Positions 63,409 through 64,000 of a DNA stretch of 64,000 nucleotides are shown here, one piece after another. The stretch lies in assembly GCA_902510755.1 (NCBI GenBank), contig CABXCS010000001.1, positions 1 to 64,000 of the forward strand, in the 5' to 3' direction. The notes beneath the pieces are model-generated. The model was given only the letters and a program-made list of their open reading frames with translations, did no database searches and had not been told where the DNA came from. The first letter of the stretch is position 1; each line of letters opens with the position of its first letter. This stretch comes from an uncultured Woeseiaceae bacterium. Its GTDB lineage: Bacteria > Pseudomonadota > Gammaproteobacteria > Steroidobacterales > Woeseiaceae. A program made the translations under genes and the position numbers.

Positions 63409-64000
63409 GATTTGAGCGCCACAGCTACTGCTTTTTTCGCCGCATCAGTTAAATCGGATGCTGTAATAACTTCTAATTCACTTTCTTTTAACAAAGCCCT
63501 ACCTTTTTTAACATTAGTTCCTTCCAAACGAACGATAACAGGAACGTTGACACCAACTTCTTTTATAGCGCTGATAACGCCTTGAGCGATAAGATCACAT
63601 CTTACGATACCGCCAAAAATATTAACTAAAATTGCACGAACATTTGTATTTGATAAAATTAATTTGAATGCAAAAGCAACACGATCACTTGTTGCACCAC
63701 CACCAACGTCAAGAAAATTAGCTGGTTCTCCACCATGTAATTTAATAAGATCCATCGTAGCCATAGCTAGACCTGCGCCATTGACCATACAGGCTATATT
63801 GCCATCCAATGAAACATAATTAAGTTCTTTTTCAGCAGCTTCATTTTCCTTAGCATCTTCTTGTGAAGGATCTCTCATTTTTATAATTTCTTTCTGCCTA
63901 TACAAAGCATTTGAATCTATATTAATTTTTGCATCTAATGCAATTACTTTACCAGTCCTAGAGACAATCAAGGGATTAATCTCAATTAAACTCGCATCGC
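63405..64000 (-). CDS. sucC: Succinyl-CoA synthetase beta subunit, 3' portion
   Basis: The reading frame continues past base 64000; the last 198 codons are visible. The edge sequence [12 protein letters not shown], then [26 protein letters not shown] and [17 protein letters not shown] belong to the SucC C-terminal (CoA-ligase) domain. It forms the heteromer with SucD. The start and N-terminal ATP-grasp domain are outside the window. Confidence 0.96.
   Translation of the reverse strand, partial: DASLIEINPLIVSRTGKVIALDAKINIDSNALYRQKEIIKMRDPSQEDAKENEAAEKELNYVSLDGNIACMVNGAGLAMATMDLIKLHGGEPANFLDVGGGATSDRVAFAFKLILSNTNVRAILVNIFGGIVRCDLIAQGVISAIKEVGVNVPVIVRLEGTNVKKGRALLKESELEVITASDLTDAAKKAVAVALKS

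Noticed and set aside
1-64000. CRISPR arrays, insertion sequences, rRNA, integrases, toxin-antitoxin pairs
   Set aside because: No repeat-spacer pattern, transposase, integrase or rRNA-like sequence was found when reading both strands.

Overview
The window looks like chromosomal DNA of a low-GC (mid-30s percent by eye, not computed), probably marine gammaproteobacterium. The evidence is the housekeeping gene order csrA-alaS-recX-recA-pncC, rluD-pgeF divergent from bamD, and fmdB-like/DUF502/aspS/nudB. A tRNA-Arg(ACG), a tRNA-Ser(GCT), a sulfatase and a DgcN/DgcA pair also fit. Intergenic gaps are short, and most genes sit in long same-strand runs. I cannot name the genus.

Bases 1 to about 25,500 are an aromatic-catabolism island. 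A minus-strand run of about 10 kb (hpaF, hpaE, LigA/LigB-type ring-cleavage dioxygenase, carboxymuconolactone-decarboxylase-like protein, molybdenum hydroxylase large subunit, AAHS transporter, two small membrane proteins, MFS exporter) diverges from a plus-strand operon (DapA-like aldolase, FAH-family hydrolase, hpaR). Next to it hpaB (4-hydroxyphenylacetate 3-monooxygenase) and a second MarR gene diverge from a methylenetetrahydrofolate-reductase-like gene. Together they encode most of the homoprotocatechuate meta-cleavage route from 4-hydroxyphenylacetate to pyruvate and succinic semialdehyde. At the left end a TPP enzyme, an Nramp-like protein and an aldehyde dehydrogenase diverge from a periplasmic sulfatase. 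Their shared intergenic region carries a 39-bp promoter/operator element that is 38/39 identical to the one between hpaF and the aldolase gene, 14 kb away. This suggests one regulon that feeds phenolic substrates into the central pathway. An MhpB-like dioxygenase and a HupE/UreJ pair lie in between.

Bases 25,500-38,600 are mixed accessory content. They hold the serine/threonine transporter SstT, three tandem small exported proteins with a shared cysteine-rich C-terminus (one also carries a domain resembling the IF-2 N-terminal domain), a VanX-like dipeptidase with DgcA and DgcN (D-glutamate/peptidoglycan amino-acid use), tRNA-Arg, a double DsbA/GST-kappa-like protein, a GMC oxidoreductase, an exported gamma-glutamylcyclotransferase-like protein and tRNA-Ser. 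A family of single-membrane-helix paralogues is expanded here (four copies, plus a fifth distant copy at 47.3 kb).

Bases 38,600-47,200 are a polyamine operon: aguB, a frameshifted MFS gene, aguA, a class-I glutamine amidotransferase, a PotD-like binding protein, an M24 protein without metal ligands, a fused PotB-PotC permease and a PotA-like ATPase. The cell would import polyamine-like compounds and convert agmatine to putrescine.

Bases 47,800-64,000 are mostly core genes: SDR, csrA, alaS, recX, recA, pncC, a GT4 glycosyltransferase, nudB, aspS, DUF502, a FmdB-type zinc ribbon, pgeF, rluD, bamD, nadE, sucD and the 3' part of sucC at the window edge. No CRISPR array, insertion sequence, rRNA or intact phage was seen.
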